NCBI GenBank assembly: GCA_043778255.1
Contig: JAYWGN010000067.1
Coordinates: forward strand, 1-57,284
Origin: JAYWGN01 sp043778255
Lineage (GTDB): Bacteria > Bacteroidota > Bacteroidia > Chitinophagales > Chitinophagaceae
Direction: 5' to 3'
Length of the DNA stretch: 57,284 nt
This document shows, one piece after another, positions 43,796-52,187 of the stretch. The notes beneath the pieces were generated by a model. It had not been told where the DNA came from. It worked only from the letters and a program-made list of their open reading frames with translations, and did no database searches. The translations under genes and the position numbers were made by a program. Position 1 is the stretch's first letter. The number at the start of each line of letters is the position of its first letter.

Positions 43796-45013
43796 TTAGT
43801 TAATTAAATGTGTTAATAATCCGTCACGTAATTTGGGTTCAAACCAAGTGCTTTTGGGTGGCATTACTTGGTTATTATCGGCTATGGCAAACAGTTGCTG
43901 TATAGTAACTGGGTATAGGCTAAAGGCCACTTGCATGCAGCCATTGTTTACTCTAGTTTCCAACTCGGCAATGCCTCTTATACCACCAATAAAGTCAATT
44001 CGTTTGTCGGTACGTACATCGGCTATGCCTAATATTTTGTATAGTATATTTTGTTGTAAAATGCTTACGTCGAGTATGCCAATTGGGTCGGTGGTGTAGC
44101 TATTATATTTTGCCGTAAGGCTATACCATTGGTGTTGTAAGTACATGCCAAATTGGTGTAATGCTGTGGGCTTAACTGGTGTGGGGCTTTTTTCAAATTC
44201 AAAATCAGTTGCTAATTGCTGTAAAAATTGAGCTTCGGTAAGTCCATTCAAATCGGTAACGGCACGGTTATAATCCATAATAACTAACTCACTAGCAGGA
44301 AATATAGTGGTTAAAAAATATTGGGCATTGGGGCTGTTAGGCATTGCAGCAGCTACTTTGGCGGCACTAGCAGCACGGTGGTGTCCATCGGCAATATAAG
44401 TAAAGGGTACTTGCTGAGCAAATATATGGGTGATTGATTGCACTGTATTGGCATTGCTTACTTGCCATACTTTATGTGTAATAGCATCAGTAGCTGTAAA
44501 GCTATACAAGGGTGTTTCCAATTTAATAGAAGCCACTAATGTGTTGATGGCTGGCACATCGTTATAAGCCAAAAAAACATTGCCAGTTTGTGCTTTTATA
44601 GTGAGCATGTGTTGTATTCTATCTTGCTCTTTTTCGGGTCGGGTGTATTCGTGTTTTTTTATTAAATCGTTATTATAATCGGCTACACTACTTACGGCTA
44701 CTAGCCCGGTTTGGGTACGGCCATTCATAGTTAATTCGTATATATAATAGCTACTTGTATTGTCCTGCAATAAAGTATTGTTGGCTATAAATGTTTGCAA
44801 ATTTTCTGCCGCTTTATCATACACTTGTTGGTTATGAATATCGGTAATATTGGGAACATCAATTTCGCTTTTGGTTACTCTCAAAAAGCTGTAAGGATTA
44901 CCACTAGCAGCTATTTTTGCCTCTTCACTATTTAACACATCGTAAGGTGGTGCAGCTACTTGCTGGGCTAGGTTGGGCTGTGGGCGTAAGGCTTTAAAAG
45001 GTTGAATATCCAT
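43796..45013 (-). CDS. DUF1015-family protein
   Basis: 405 residues. The N-terminus FKALRPQPNLAQQVAAPPYD, the block YIADGHHRAASAAKVA, and the C-terminal FIGGIRGIAELETRVNNG are hallmarks of the DUF1015 family, some members of which resemble ParB/SbnI-type serine kinases. Activity was not proved here. ATG 45013 is only 4 nt from its -7 box. Together with the TPR gene downstream it forms a two-gene unit. Confidence 0.88.
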   Translation of the reverse strand: MDIQPFKALRPQPNLAQQVAAPPYDVLNSEEAKIAASGNPYSFLRVTKSEIDVPNITDIHNQQVYDKAAENLQTFIANNTLLQDNTSSYYIYELTMNGRTQTGLVAVSSVADYNNDLIKKHEYTRPEKEQDRIQHMLTIKAQTGNVFLAYNDVPAINTLVASIKLETPLYSFTATDAITHKVWQVSNANTVQSITHIFAQQVPFTYIADGHHRAASAAKVAAAMPNSPNAQYFLTTIFPASELVIMDYNRAVTDLNGLTEAQFLQQLATDFEFEKSPTPVKPTALHQFGMYLQHQWYSLTAKYNSYTTDPIGILDVSILQQNILYKILGIADVRTDKRIDFIGGIRGIAELETRVNNGCMQVAFSLYPVTIQQLFAIADNNQVMPPKSTWFEPKLRDGLLTHLIN

Positions 45014-45017
45014 ATAA

Positions 45018-45025
45018 CAAAAGTA
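45018..45025 (-). promoter_or_regulatory. -7 box for the DUF1015 gene
   Basis: TACTTTTG on the minus strand, 4 nt before the ATG. Exact TANNTTTG match. Confidence 0.55.
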
Positions 45026-45252
45026 CTGAAAAAATAATATGATTGGGATATTAATATAGATTCAAAAAACTTTAAAAACTTTGTGGTTAAAATTTTTTAT
45101 AGCTTAAGACCATTACTGCTTAACTAATCAACAATTTGTACTTTTACTAGTAACAGTTTGCCAACTTTTGAGTAAGTTTTTTGTAAAAATTTTTGATTTT
45201 TTTGCTTTAATATTATTGAGTATAAACAAGGTGCTTATTTTACTATAAGTAC

Positions 45253-45280
45253 AAAAAAAGTGGCTACTAAAGTAACCACT
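45253..45280 (-). terminator. Intrinsic terminator of the metalloprotease gene
   Basis: On the minus strand AGTGGTTAC pairs with GTAGCCACT (one mismatch, TTTA loop) and T7 follows. It starts 57 bp after the stop codon at 45338. Confidence 0.75.
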
Positions 45281-45337
45281 AATTTATCAATCAATCCATC
45301 AATCCTTACTGAAAATATCGTTTGTGCTATTGTATAT

Positions 45338-46924
45338 TTAATTTTTTACTAGTCGTTGTGCAAATACCTCTTTACCATTAGCCACTTTTAAAAAGTATAT
45401 ACCGTTGGCTACTTTTGCAATATCTATTTGGTTAATGCTTACAGTTGTAAGTGTGCCTTTATTAATGGTACTGCCTTTTGCATCTACTATTTCGTACTGC
45501 ATATTTTCTTGTACGGTTACTAACAATTTGTCGGTTACTGTATTGCTGAGTACATTTATTTTATTGTTAAGTTTAATACCTTGCAACGACATTATGTTTG
45601 AGGTTTTGTAACTGCCATTACGTAAGTAAGCTTTAAGCCTGTAGTATATTATATTGCTTGTAAAGGGTTTGTAGCTATAGCTATTAGCTCTTATATCAAT
45701 TTGTTGTAAGGTGGTAAATGTAGTGCCGTCTGTACTGTATTCTAACTCCGATTTTGCTATGGGTTCATCGGCTTGTATTTGCCAATTTATTACATGCTGG
45801 TTGTTGTTTATGCTACCTCTTATATCAAGCTTATATATTGGCAAACTTAGGGTGGTTTGTAGTGTGCCTTTAAGTATATAGTTACCAGTGCTACCATAAT
45901 CATTAGGTGTATTAACATTATTAGTACCATCAATTGATAGGTAGTAAGTACCAGCACTTAGTATTGTATCAATTCTTGCATTAAGCGAATCGGAGTAGTT
46001 GTATGTTCTTAACACTGTGCCTGCACTATTGAGTAGCTTTACCAGTAAGTCCACATCGCCTATTGATTGGTTTGTGCTATTGCTAGGTGGCACAGCTTGT
46101 AGTACAAATTTAGATTGTGCTACAATTGGCAGTTTAAACACATCAACATCGGTAGCATTATTAATAACACCAGTAGCATTAATATTAATACCAACCATAC
46201 CAATATTGGGTGCATTGGTAATTGTATTTTCTACATCATCGGGGAGTAAGCCTATAAGTTGTATTTTGGAGGCAACTACTTGTATATCGTTTTGTTGGTT
46301 GCAGCTTATACTACGTTTGCCATTGTGCCAAGTAGTAAAACTTTTGTCGAGTGGGTAGCCCATTATAGGTGCCCAACCTATTTCGCCAGTGCCTTGTCCG
46401 TGGTTGTAGCTATCTAACAAATTGCAGTAAGTATCGTACACTGCTTGGTGATCCAAACCTAGTGTGTGTCCAGCTTCGTGGCTTATAGCCTCTCCTATAT
46501 ATTTAGATGGTGATGTGTTATTAGCAAATACAAAGGCTGGTGTATTGTCGCCCCAAGTAAGCGAACCCATATAGGCAACACCTGCATTGCCCGGTGCAAA
46601 AAAGTTAGTAGGGGTTATAATTACTCTTACCCTTTGTGTTAGCGGAGCAGCCAAAAACTTAGCAGAGTCGGTAGTAATATTTACATTAAATATTTTATAA
46701 TCTTCGGCTACTAGGTTAAATGTTTCGGTTATTAATAAGCTGCTTAGGTTAGGATTATCGCATACAAAAGGAAAGCCATTATTCCATACTGATGATTCAA
46801 CTGTGTGTCCATCAAAATCTAAAAATACAGTAGCTTCGGCAGTTGCTAAACTATTTAATTTTGGTATTTGTGCAGTAGCTATTAAGCTTGTTTGCAACAA
46901 AAGGAGTAAGAGTATAATTTTCAT
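45338..46924 (-). CDS. Secreted metzincin-type metalloprotease with T9SS domain
   Basis: 528 residues. Signal peptide ends ATAQ (about 19). The zinc site HEAGHTLGLDH (about 148-158) has the HExxHxxGxxH metzincin form with catalytic Glu, and APIMGYP supplies a Met-turn about 30 residues later. A pre-peptidase C-terminal-like domain follows (VDVFKLPIVAQSKFVLQ and AGTYYLSIDG), then a fibronectin-like segment and a T9SS-like sorting domain ending ANGIYFLKVANGKEVFAQRL, with a less typical motif in place of YPNP. A secreted endopeptidase is likely. Confidence 0.87.
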   Translation of the reverse strand: MKIILLLLLLQTSLIATAQIPKLNSLATAEATVFLDFDGHTVESSVWNNGFPFVCDNPNLSSLLITETFNLVAEDYKIFNVNITTDSAKFLAAPLTQRVRVIITPTNFFAPGNAGVAYMGSLTWGDNTPAFVFANNTSPSKYIGEAISHEAGHTLGLDHQAVYDTYCNLLDSYNHGQGTGEIGWAPIMGYPLDKSFTTWHNGKRSISCNQQNDIQVVASKIQLIGLLPDDVENTITNAPNIGMVGININATGVINNATDVDVFKLPIVAQSKFVLQAVPPSNSTNQSIGDVDLLVKLLNSAGTVLRTYNYSDSLNARIDTILSAGTYYLSIDGTNNVNTPNDYGSTGNYILKGTLQTTLSLPIYKLDIRGSINNNQHVINWQIQADEPIAKSELEYSTDGTTFTTLQQIDIRANSYSYKPFTSNIIYYRLKAYLRNGSYKTSNIMSLQGIKLNNKINVLSNTVTDKLLVTVQENMQYEIVDAKGSTINKGTLTTVSINQIDIAKVANGIYFLKVANGKEVFAQRLVKN

Positions 46925-46972
46925 GTGGTGGTGTATTATATTGTAAATATAAGTTGGGTGTTAATAATAGTA

Positions 46973-47431
46973 TTATTGTTTGCACGGTTGTATTATTTGT
47001 GCAGTTATTTGTTTTTTAAGTATGTAGCTGTTACCTAATTGTTCTACTTCAAAAGCATCGGCATAATTGCTACTGAGCAATCTTCCTACATATTTTTCGG
47101 GGGTGTATTTATCACTCAATTTGGATATGCTTAATACTACATTAGGAAAGTTGGTAAGCCTTACTATTACCGTTTGCAAATTATTGTATACTTGTACATT
47201 ACTTGCTATACTGCCTACTAGCATTAGGTTGGTGGCTATTGGCATATTAACTGCTGTTCCTTTTTGCATTGTAAATAGCTGCTCCATAGTAGCTTGGTTT
47301 GCAGTTAACTCTGCTGCATAATTATCAAAGGCATTAGGTTTGTTAGTTGTATTTTGGGCTTGTAACTTAGAGGTTATAAGTGCAACTACACTTACAAACA
47401 CTAGCATCAATATTTTATTTATTGTTTTCAT
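46973..47431 (-). CDS. Small secreted protein, unknown
   Basis: 152 residues. Signal peptide MKTINKILMLVFVSVVALIT then SKLQAQ. The mature part has beta-like stretches (MPIATNLMLVGSIASNVQ, VIVRLTNFPNVVLSISKLSD) and one Cys near the C-terminus. No family recognised. It follows a 60-codon ORF by 14 bp and is followed by the metalloprotease gene 48 bp downstream, so the three may share a transcript. Confidence 0.65.
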   Translation of the reverse strand: MKTINKILMLVFVSVVALITSKLQAQNTTNKPNAFDNYAAELTANQATMEQLFTMQKGTAVNMPIATNLMLVGSIASNVQVYNNLQTVIVRLTNFPNVVLSISKLSDKYTPEKYVGRLLSSNYADAFEVEQLGNSYILKKQITAQIIQPCKQ

Positions 47432-47445
47432 AACTTTTAGTTTTT

Positions 47446-47628
47446 TTATTTTAAGGTTATATTTTTTATTGTTTGTAAACTATATACTGTAATGCCTACA
47501 TATTTTACTGTAAAGGCTTTTGCCAAAATGTATTTTGCATTTTGCTGTAGCGATATATTATAATACTTAAAAGTGTGAGTAACTACAATAAAACATAGTA
47601 GTAATGCAAGTGTATAATTGCTTTTCAT
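47446..47628 (-). CDS. Possible 60-residue membrane or secreted peptide
   Basis: A short ORF with an N-terminal hydrophobic segment (MKSNYTLALLLCFIVVTHTF) like a signal peptide and a beta-like tail. It lies 14 bp upstream of the small secreted protein gene in the same direction. No homology recognised; it may be real or chance. Confidence 0.35.
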   Translation of the reverse strand: MKSNYTLALLLCFIVVTHTFKYYNISLQQNAKYILAKAFTVKYVGITVYSLQTIKNITLK

Positions 47629-47777
47629 AAATATGTAATTTATAGTGTTAATAATATTAGCCAGTTGTTAATAGTGGCACAATACTATAACGGTACAATA
47701 CATATATTTATTATGTAGCAAAGCCCCTAATCCTTTGTGGTAGGTACTTTTATGATATGCAATGGTAATTTTACTGC

Positions 47778-48140
47778 TTAGTATTGATACGTTGTAAGCA
47801 GTACAAGTGTACAGGCATTTAAGCAATTAATATGCTGGGCTGTTGCCATTTTGTACAGTATTGGGTTTTCTGTACCGGGGTTAAATATAAGCCTAGTAGG
47901 CTTTAAGCTAAGTATATATGTGTAATAAGCTTCTTGTGCTTTGGGATTAATGTATAGGGTTATGGTATGTACATTATGTAACACAGGCATACCTGTAAGT
48001 ATTGGTTGCCCGTGGGTAGTTGCTACTTTAGCACCAATACATGTAACTGGGATATTGTATAGTTGTAATTTAGTTATTGCTATATTACTATATCGTTCTG
48101 TATTAGCTGATGCTCCTATTATAAGTGTATGCTTAATCAT
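47778..48140 (-). CDS. CoA-binding domain protein (CoA_binding_2, YccU-like)
   Basis: 120 residues. The Rossmann-like opening TLIIGASANTERYSNIAI and the later RLIFNPGTENPILY match small CoA-binding proteins. The usual PKSxAVVGAS-type motif is shifted but recognisable. Cytoplasmic; role unknown. Its start is only about 10 bp from the terminator of the upstream peptidase gene, and no -7 box is visible. Confidence 0.8.
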   Translation of the reverse strand: MIKHTLIIGASANTERYSNIAITKLQLYNIPVTCIGAKVATTHGQPILTGMPVLHNVHTITLYINPKAQEAYYTYILSLKPTRLIFNPGTENPILYKMATAQHINCLNACTLVLLTTYQY

Positions 48141-48149
48141 TTGTATACT

Positions 48150-48183
48150 TAAAAATGCCTTAAGTATAGTGTTAAGGCATTTT
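48150..48183 (-). terminator. Intrinsic terminator of the S9 peptidase gene
   Basis: AAAATGCCTTAA pairs perfectly with TTAAGGCATTTT (12 bp, 8-nt loop) and a short T run follows on the minus strand. It starts 4 bp past the stop codon. Confidence 0.85.
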
Positions 48184-48187
48184 AATA

Positions 48188-50413
48188 TTATTTGTTATCA
48201 CATTTACTTCTGTCCAAAAATTTTAAAATTTTTCGGTAAAGGTTCATACGTGTTTTGTCGGTATTGCCATCGCTTAGGTCGTGGCCTTTATCGGTAAATA
48301 TTTGTATATCATAATTGTCGTCGGCATCGGTTAACGTTTTGGCTAATTTTAAGGAGTTTTGTACATACACATTATCATCGGCTGTGCCGTGTATAAGTAA
48401 CAAGCCGCCCTTATAGTTATCTACATACTCCTCGGGCATTAAGGCTTTGTATAGCTCCGGATCATCGCTAGGCATACCTATTATACGTTCGGTATAGGCA
48501 GCTCCATAATTACGCCAATTGGTTACAGGTGCTATAGCCACATAGTTAGTAAAGCTACCTGCATACTTTGTGGCTAATAGTGAGGTTAAAAAACCGCCAT
48601 AGCTCCAACCCATTACAGTGGTATTTTTGGGGTCTAGTTTATATGTTTTAAGTAAGTAATCTTTAGCTGCTACTATATCGTCAATAGCGTTAGTAGTAAG
48701 TGCATTGTAAGTTTGTTTTCGTAGCTTTTCGCCTAAGCCAGGTGTACCACTAGGGTCTATACAAGCTACGGTGTAGCCTTTATTTGCTAGGTATTTGAAT
48801 GTCATTGTTTCTCTATCTTTCCACTCATCGGTAACCTCTTGCCTATTGTTGCCACCATATATATATAATAACAATGGTTTTTTTTCAGTGCTTTTGTTGG
48901 TGGAGTCACCATTTATTATCCAGCCGTTTAGAGTTATATTATTTTTATTTTTTAGGGTAAAAAATGAAGTTTCGTTAATATCAAAGTTTTTGGTGTTTTC
49001 TTTAAATCGTTTATTTTCAATAATTGCAGTATTGGTTATTTCTCGTCCGGTTGCTTTATATATTTTGTATATAGAGGGTGTGTTAATGGTGCTTACTCTA
49101 TCAAAATAATATTGATTATCCTTACTAAACCATACATTATGCCAACCTTGATTGGCACTAATTTTTTTTAGTTGTTGTCCATCTGTATTTATGGCAAATA
49201 AGTTATTTTGAGTATTCCAAAATATGTTAGCTGTAAAGTAGAGTTTGTCATTTTGAACATCATAACTTTCTATTTGATTTACTTCCCATTCGCCTTTGGT
49301 AATTTGTGTTATACTATCATTGTCATAATGTACATTGTATATATGGTTGTATCCATCTTTTTCGGTTAGCCAAAAAAAAGTATTTTTTGTTGGATGCATC
49401 AACATATTTACTTTATTTACTTTTACGTAGTCTGGTTTTTCTTCGGTAAGTATAGTTTTTATAAACGAACCATTTATGGCATTACATTTTATTATTTCTA
49501 ATTTCTTTTGGTTTCGGGTAAGTTTTTCTACTAGTATTGCAGCTGCATCCTGTTGCCATTTAAAGTTTAGTATGTATTGGTTGCTATTACTGCCTAATTC
49601 TAATTTGCTAAATGCATTATTTTTAATATCGTATACAAATATGCCAATTTCGCTAATAGCCTCACCAGGCTTAGCATATACCATAGGTTTTATAATAGGG
49701 TCGTTTTTTTCATATACGCTTAGTGGTATTTTTTTTACAAAGGCTTGGTTAATTTTTGCAAATGCTAACTTATCGCCATTGGGGTTCCACTCTAATAGTT
49801 TTCCTATGCCAAACCCATCTTCATACACTTCATCGGCCATACCATTTATAATACTACCTGCTGCACCATCGGTAGTTACAGTGCTTGTTTTATCGGTATC
49901 TAGGTTACGAATATATATATTGCCATCACGTATATAGGCCAATAAGTTACCCTTTGGGTTAAATGTGGCATGGCTTATTTTACCATCGGTACTTACTGGT
50001 TTTAATGTTTTTTTTACATCGTTCCATATATATACAAACTCTTTAAATGAGTTGTGGTATATGCCTTGCCTTTCGGTTTTAATTAATATACTTTCATCGT
50101 TAGGCGATAATTCAAAGTCTTCAAAAAAAGCAAATGTAGTTGGTGTTCCATTTTCTTCTACTTTGGTTTGGTTGGTAAATATGGTGTCAATTATTTTACC
50201 CGTTATCATGTCCAAAGTAAGTATACCTTCAAAGTTGGTAGCTTTATCGGCTCGTATAAATGCTACAGCTGGTTTGGTATTAAGTACATGTGGAAGTAAG
50301 TTTTTTTCATCAAAGTAGCCGTTCCAAATACTCTCTAACGTAAGTGGTAATTTGCCTTGGCTTTTGCCCCATAACACTGTAAGTAAAAGTGAGGCCAACA
50401 AAAATAATTTCAT
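48188..50413 (-). CDS. S9 family peptidase (dipeptidyl peptidase IV type)
   Basis: 741 residues. Signal peptide ends near GKSQG. The N-terminal beta-propeller has YIRDGNIYIRNL and the DPP-IV substrate motif DEVYEDGFGIGK. The C-terminal alpha/beta-hydrolase holds catalytic Ser about 602 in GWSYGGFLT, Asp about 676 in IHGTADDNVYV and His about 710 in TDKGHDLSDG. It removes X-Pro or X-Ala dipeptides from peptides in the periplasm. The terminator follows directly. The Wzi-like gene upstream ends 38 bp before its start, so co-transcription is possible. Confidence 0.93.
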   Translation of the reverse strand: MKLFLLASLLLTVLWGKSQGKLPLTLESIWNGYFDEKNLLPHVLNTKPAVAFIRADKATNFEGILTLDMITGKIIDTIFTNQTKVEENGTPTTFAFFEDFELSPNDESILIKTERQGIYHNSFKEFVYIWNDVKKTLKPVSTDGKISHATFNPKGNLLAYIRDGNIYIRNLDTDKTSTVTTDGAAGSIINGMADEVYEDGFGIGKLLEWNPNGDKLAFAKINQAFVKKIPLSVYEKNDPIIKPMVYAKPGEAISEIGIFVYDIKNNAFSKLELGSNSNQYILNFKWQQDAAAILVEKLTRNQKKLEIIKCNAINGSFIKTILTEEKPDYVKVNKVNMLMHPTKNTFFWLTEKDGYNHIYNVHYDNDSITQITKGEWEVNQIESYDVQNDKLYFTANIFWNTQNNLFAINTDGQQLKKISANQGWHNVWFSKDNQYYFDRVSTINTPSIYKIYKATGREITNTAIIENKRFKENTKNFDINETSFFTLKNKNNITLNGWIINGDSTNKSTEKKPLLLYIYGGNNRQEVTDEWKDRETMTFKYLANKGYTVACIDPSGTPGLGEKLRKQTYNALTTNAIDDIVAAKDYLLKTYKLDPKNTTVMGWSYGGFLTSLLATKYAGSFTNYVAIAPVTNWRNYGAAYTERIIGMPSDDPELYKALMPEEYVDNYKGGLLLIHGTADDNVYVQNSLKLAKTLTDADDNYDIQIFTDKGHDLSDGNTDKTRMNLYRKILKFLDRSKCDNK

Positions 50414-50451
50414 AAAATTTCCCTTTTAATAATGTAATGTATAACTAATTG

Positions 50452-52167
50452 CTAGTAATCTAATTCACGTCTTACCATATTCCACCTAAGCCCAATATTG
50501 AGCATAGTAGTTGTTTGTCTTTTTGGTAATATTGATGTGTTAAAGCTACGGTAATACAACGATGCATCGGCATATAAGTTAGGCAACAATTCATAACTAG
50601 CAGCAAGTGAGGCATTAATAGTTTTGCCTCTTACACCTTGTAGTAATAGTTGGTTTTTATCGCCAACCCTAACATTGTAAGTTCTAAATATATTGCCACC
50701 AAATGTACGTGTTTGTTTTTTGGTACTATCCAACCCTTGCCCCATTGCAAATGCTTTAAATATAAAGTTTAGTTTATTACTTGGTTGGTATTTAAGTATA
50801 ACTAATAAGTCGTTAAAGTTAGCACCCAACGGATGTGCCAATGGTTGGTTGTAATGGGTATATGTTGTAGTTGAGTCGTAGTGGGAGTAGGTATAAGGCC
50901 TTACAATGTTCCATTCAAATTGAAAATCTAAGTTTTTAATACCAGCAACATCAATATATTTCAACCCAGCTTGACCACCAATTTTTTCGCCCCAATTTTT
51001 TTCTTTAAAATAACTTAGTTTAAACTCATCAACCAATACTTGTCCGTAAAACTGAAAACTTTGTGCAAAATTTACTTTAAAGTCAGCCCCTATTATTGCA
51101 TTATCGGCACTACCCAAACCACTTTCTACTGCTCTATAAAATATTACTGGCACTAAATAACTTAACTCAAAATTATTTTTTCGTTGAAATATAATGGACT
51201 CAAATAAACCTATGCTAGCATTATTGCCAACTTCTATTCCCAAATGGTGCATAGCTGCATATTTTTTTCCATTAAGCGATCCACCCGTTAAGCCTGTAAA
51301 TGTAGGCGTTAATTCCATAAACAAATTTTGGTAATTCAACTTCCACACATTTGTGTTAAGCTTCAAAAACAACATTGGCGCCGATATATCACTAAGGAAC
51401 AAACTACGTTGGCCATTGCCTATAAAATTTTTATCGAACCCATATTGTACATCTACTAATTTGCCTGCTTTAAATGTAATGTAGCCACGGTAATCAAAAT
51501 AGTCTTGTCCTCTATCGTTAACGCCAACAGGCTTAAACCTTTTGTAGTAGGCGTTTCCTGGCACTGCTTGTAAGCTATCAACACGGCTTTGGTAAAATGT
51601 TGGTCCGTTTTCTTGGTTATCGGTAAGCATGGCATAAAACCCAATTTTTTTTCCAATTAACCCTCTAACCTCTAACCCTTTGCTATTTAAAAAAATACGT
51701 TTTTTGTTATTAGCTTCTATACCCTGTGTTTGTTGTATCATTGGGTTAAGCACTACTTTAATATCTTTTTGGTTTACTTCGTAAAAATTATTTTTAGAAA
51801 CAAAAAATCTATTCAAAAATGTTTTTTTACTATTGTAACTAGTAGGTGTAGTTTGCAACCACTCAGGGTTGTTCTTTAGCAACTTTTCCATATTGTATCT
51901 GTCAACCGATGATATATCGTATTTGTTTTCAGAGTATTTAGTACGTAAAGCACTATCCAAAAATTCAACATACTTTACCATTGTTTTGCGTAAGTAAGGT
52001 TTGGTTGAAAAAAGTGTAAGCCTACCACTATCCATATTTTTAATATCTAACCTATCTAATAATTGGTATTCGTTATTGGCATTACCTAAGTAAGTTGATT
52101 GTGCTGTAATATTATTTATTTGTAATAAAAAAACAAAAACCAAATAGGTTTTAATAATTTGCATCAT
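50452..52167 (-). CDS. Wzi/RemB-like outer-membrane beta-barrel protein
   Basis: 571 residues. Signal peptide MMQIIKTYLVFVFLLQINNI ending TAQ. The mature part has alternating beta strands: LEVRGLIGKKIGFYAMLTDN, FITFKAGKLV-like strands, VQYGFDKNFIGNGQRSLFLS, and a C-terminal strand TTTMLNIGLRWNMVRREL, typical of outer-membrane barrels of the capsule-assembly Wzi family and the Flavobacterium RemB group. Surface attachment of polysaccharide is the family role; here it is inferred only. Start ATG 52167 or 52164. Only 20 bp separate it from the divergent dihydroorotase gene. Confidence 0.72.
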   Translation of the reverse strand: MMQIIKTYLVFVFLLQINNITAQSTYLGNANNEYQLLDRLDIKNMDSGRLTLFSTKPYLRKTMVKYVEFLDSALRTKYSENKYDISSVDRYNMEKLLKNNPEWLQTTPTSYNSKKTFLNRFFVSKNNFYEVNQKDIKVVLNPMIQQTQGIEANNKKRIFLNSKGLEVRGLIGKKIGFYAMLTDNQENGPTFYQSRVDSLQAVPGNAYYKRFKPVGVNDRGQDYFDYRGYITFKAGKLVDVQYGFDKNFIGNGQRSLFLSDISAPMLFLKLNTNVWKLNYQNLFMELTPTFTGLTGGSLNGKKYAAMHHLGIEVGNNASIGLFESIIFQRKNNFELSYLVPVIFYRAVESGLGSADNAIIGADFKVNFAQSFQFYGQVLVDEFKLSYFKEKNWGEKIGGQAGLKYIDVAGIKNLDFQFEWNIVRPYTYSHYDSTTTYTHYNQPLAHPLGANFNDLLVILKYQPSNKLNFIFKAFAMGQGLDSTKKQTRTFGGNIFRTYNVRVGDKNQLLLQGVRGKTINASLAASYELLPNLYADASLYYRSFNTSILPKRQTTTMLNIGLRWNMVRRELDY

Positions 52168-52187
52168 AATTATAATTAAAAGTATTT

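Larger units (their letters stand above)
45014..45337. other. Intergenic region between protease and DUF1015 genes
   Basis: 324 bp holding the DUF1015 promoter (45018-45025) and the protease terminator (45253-45280). Nothing else recognised. Confidence 0.5.
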
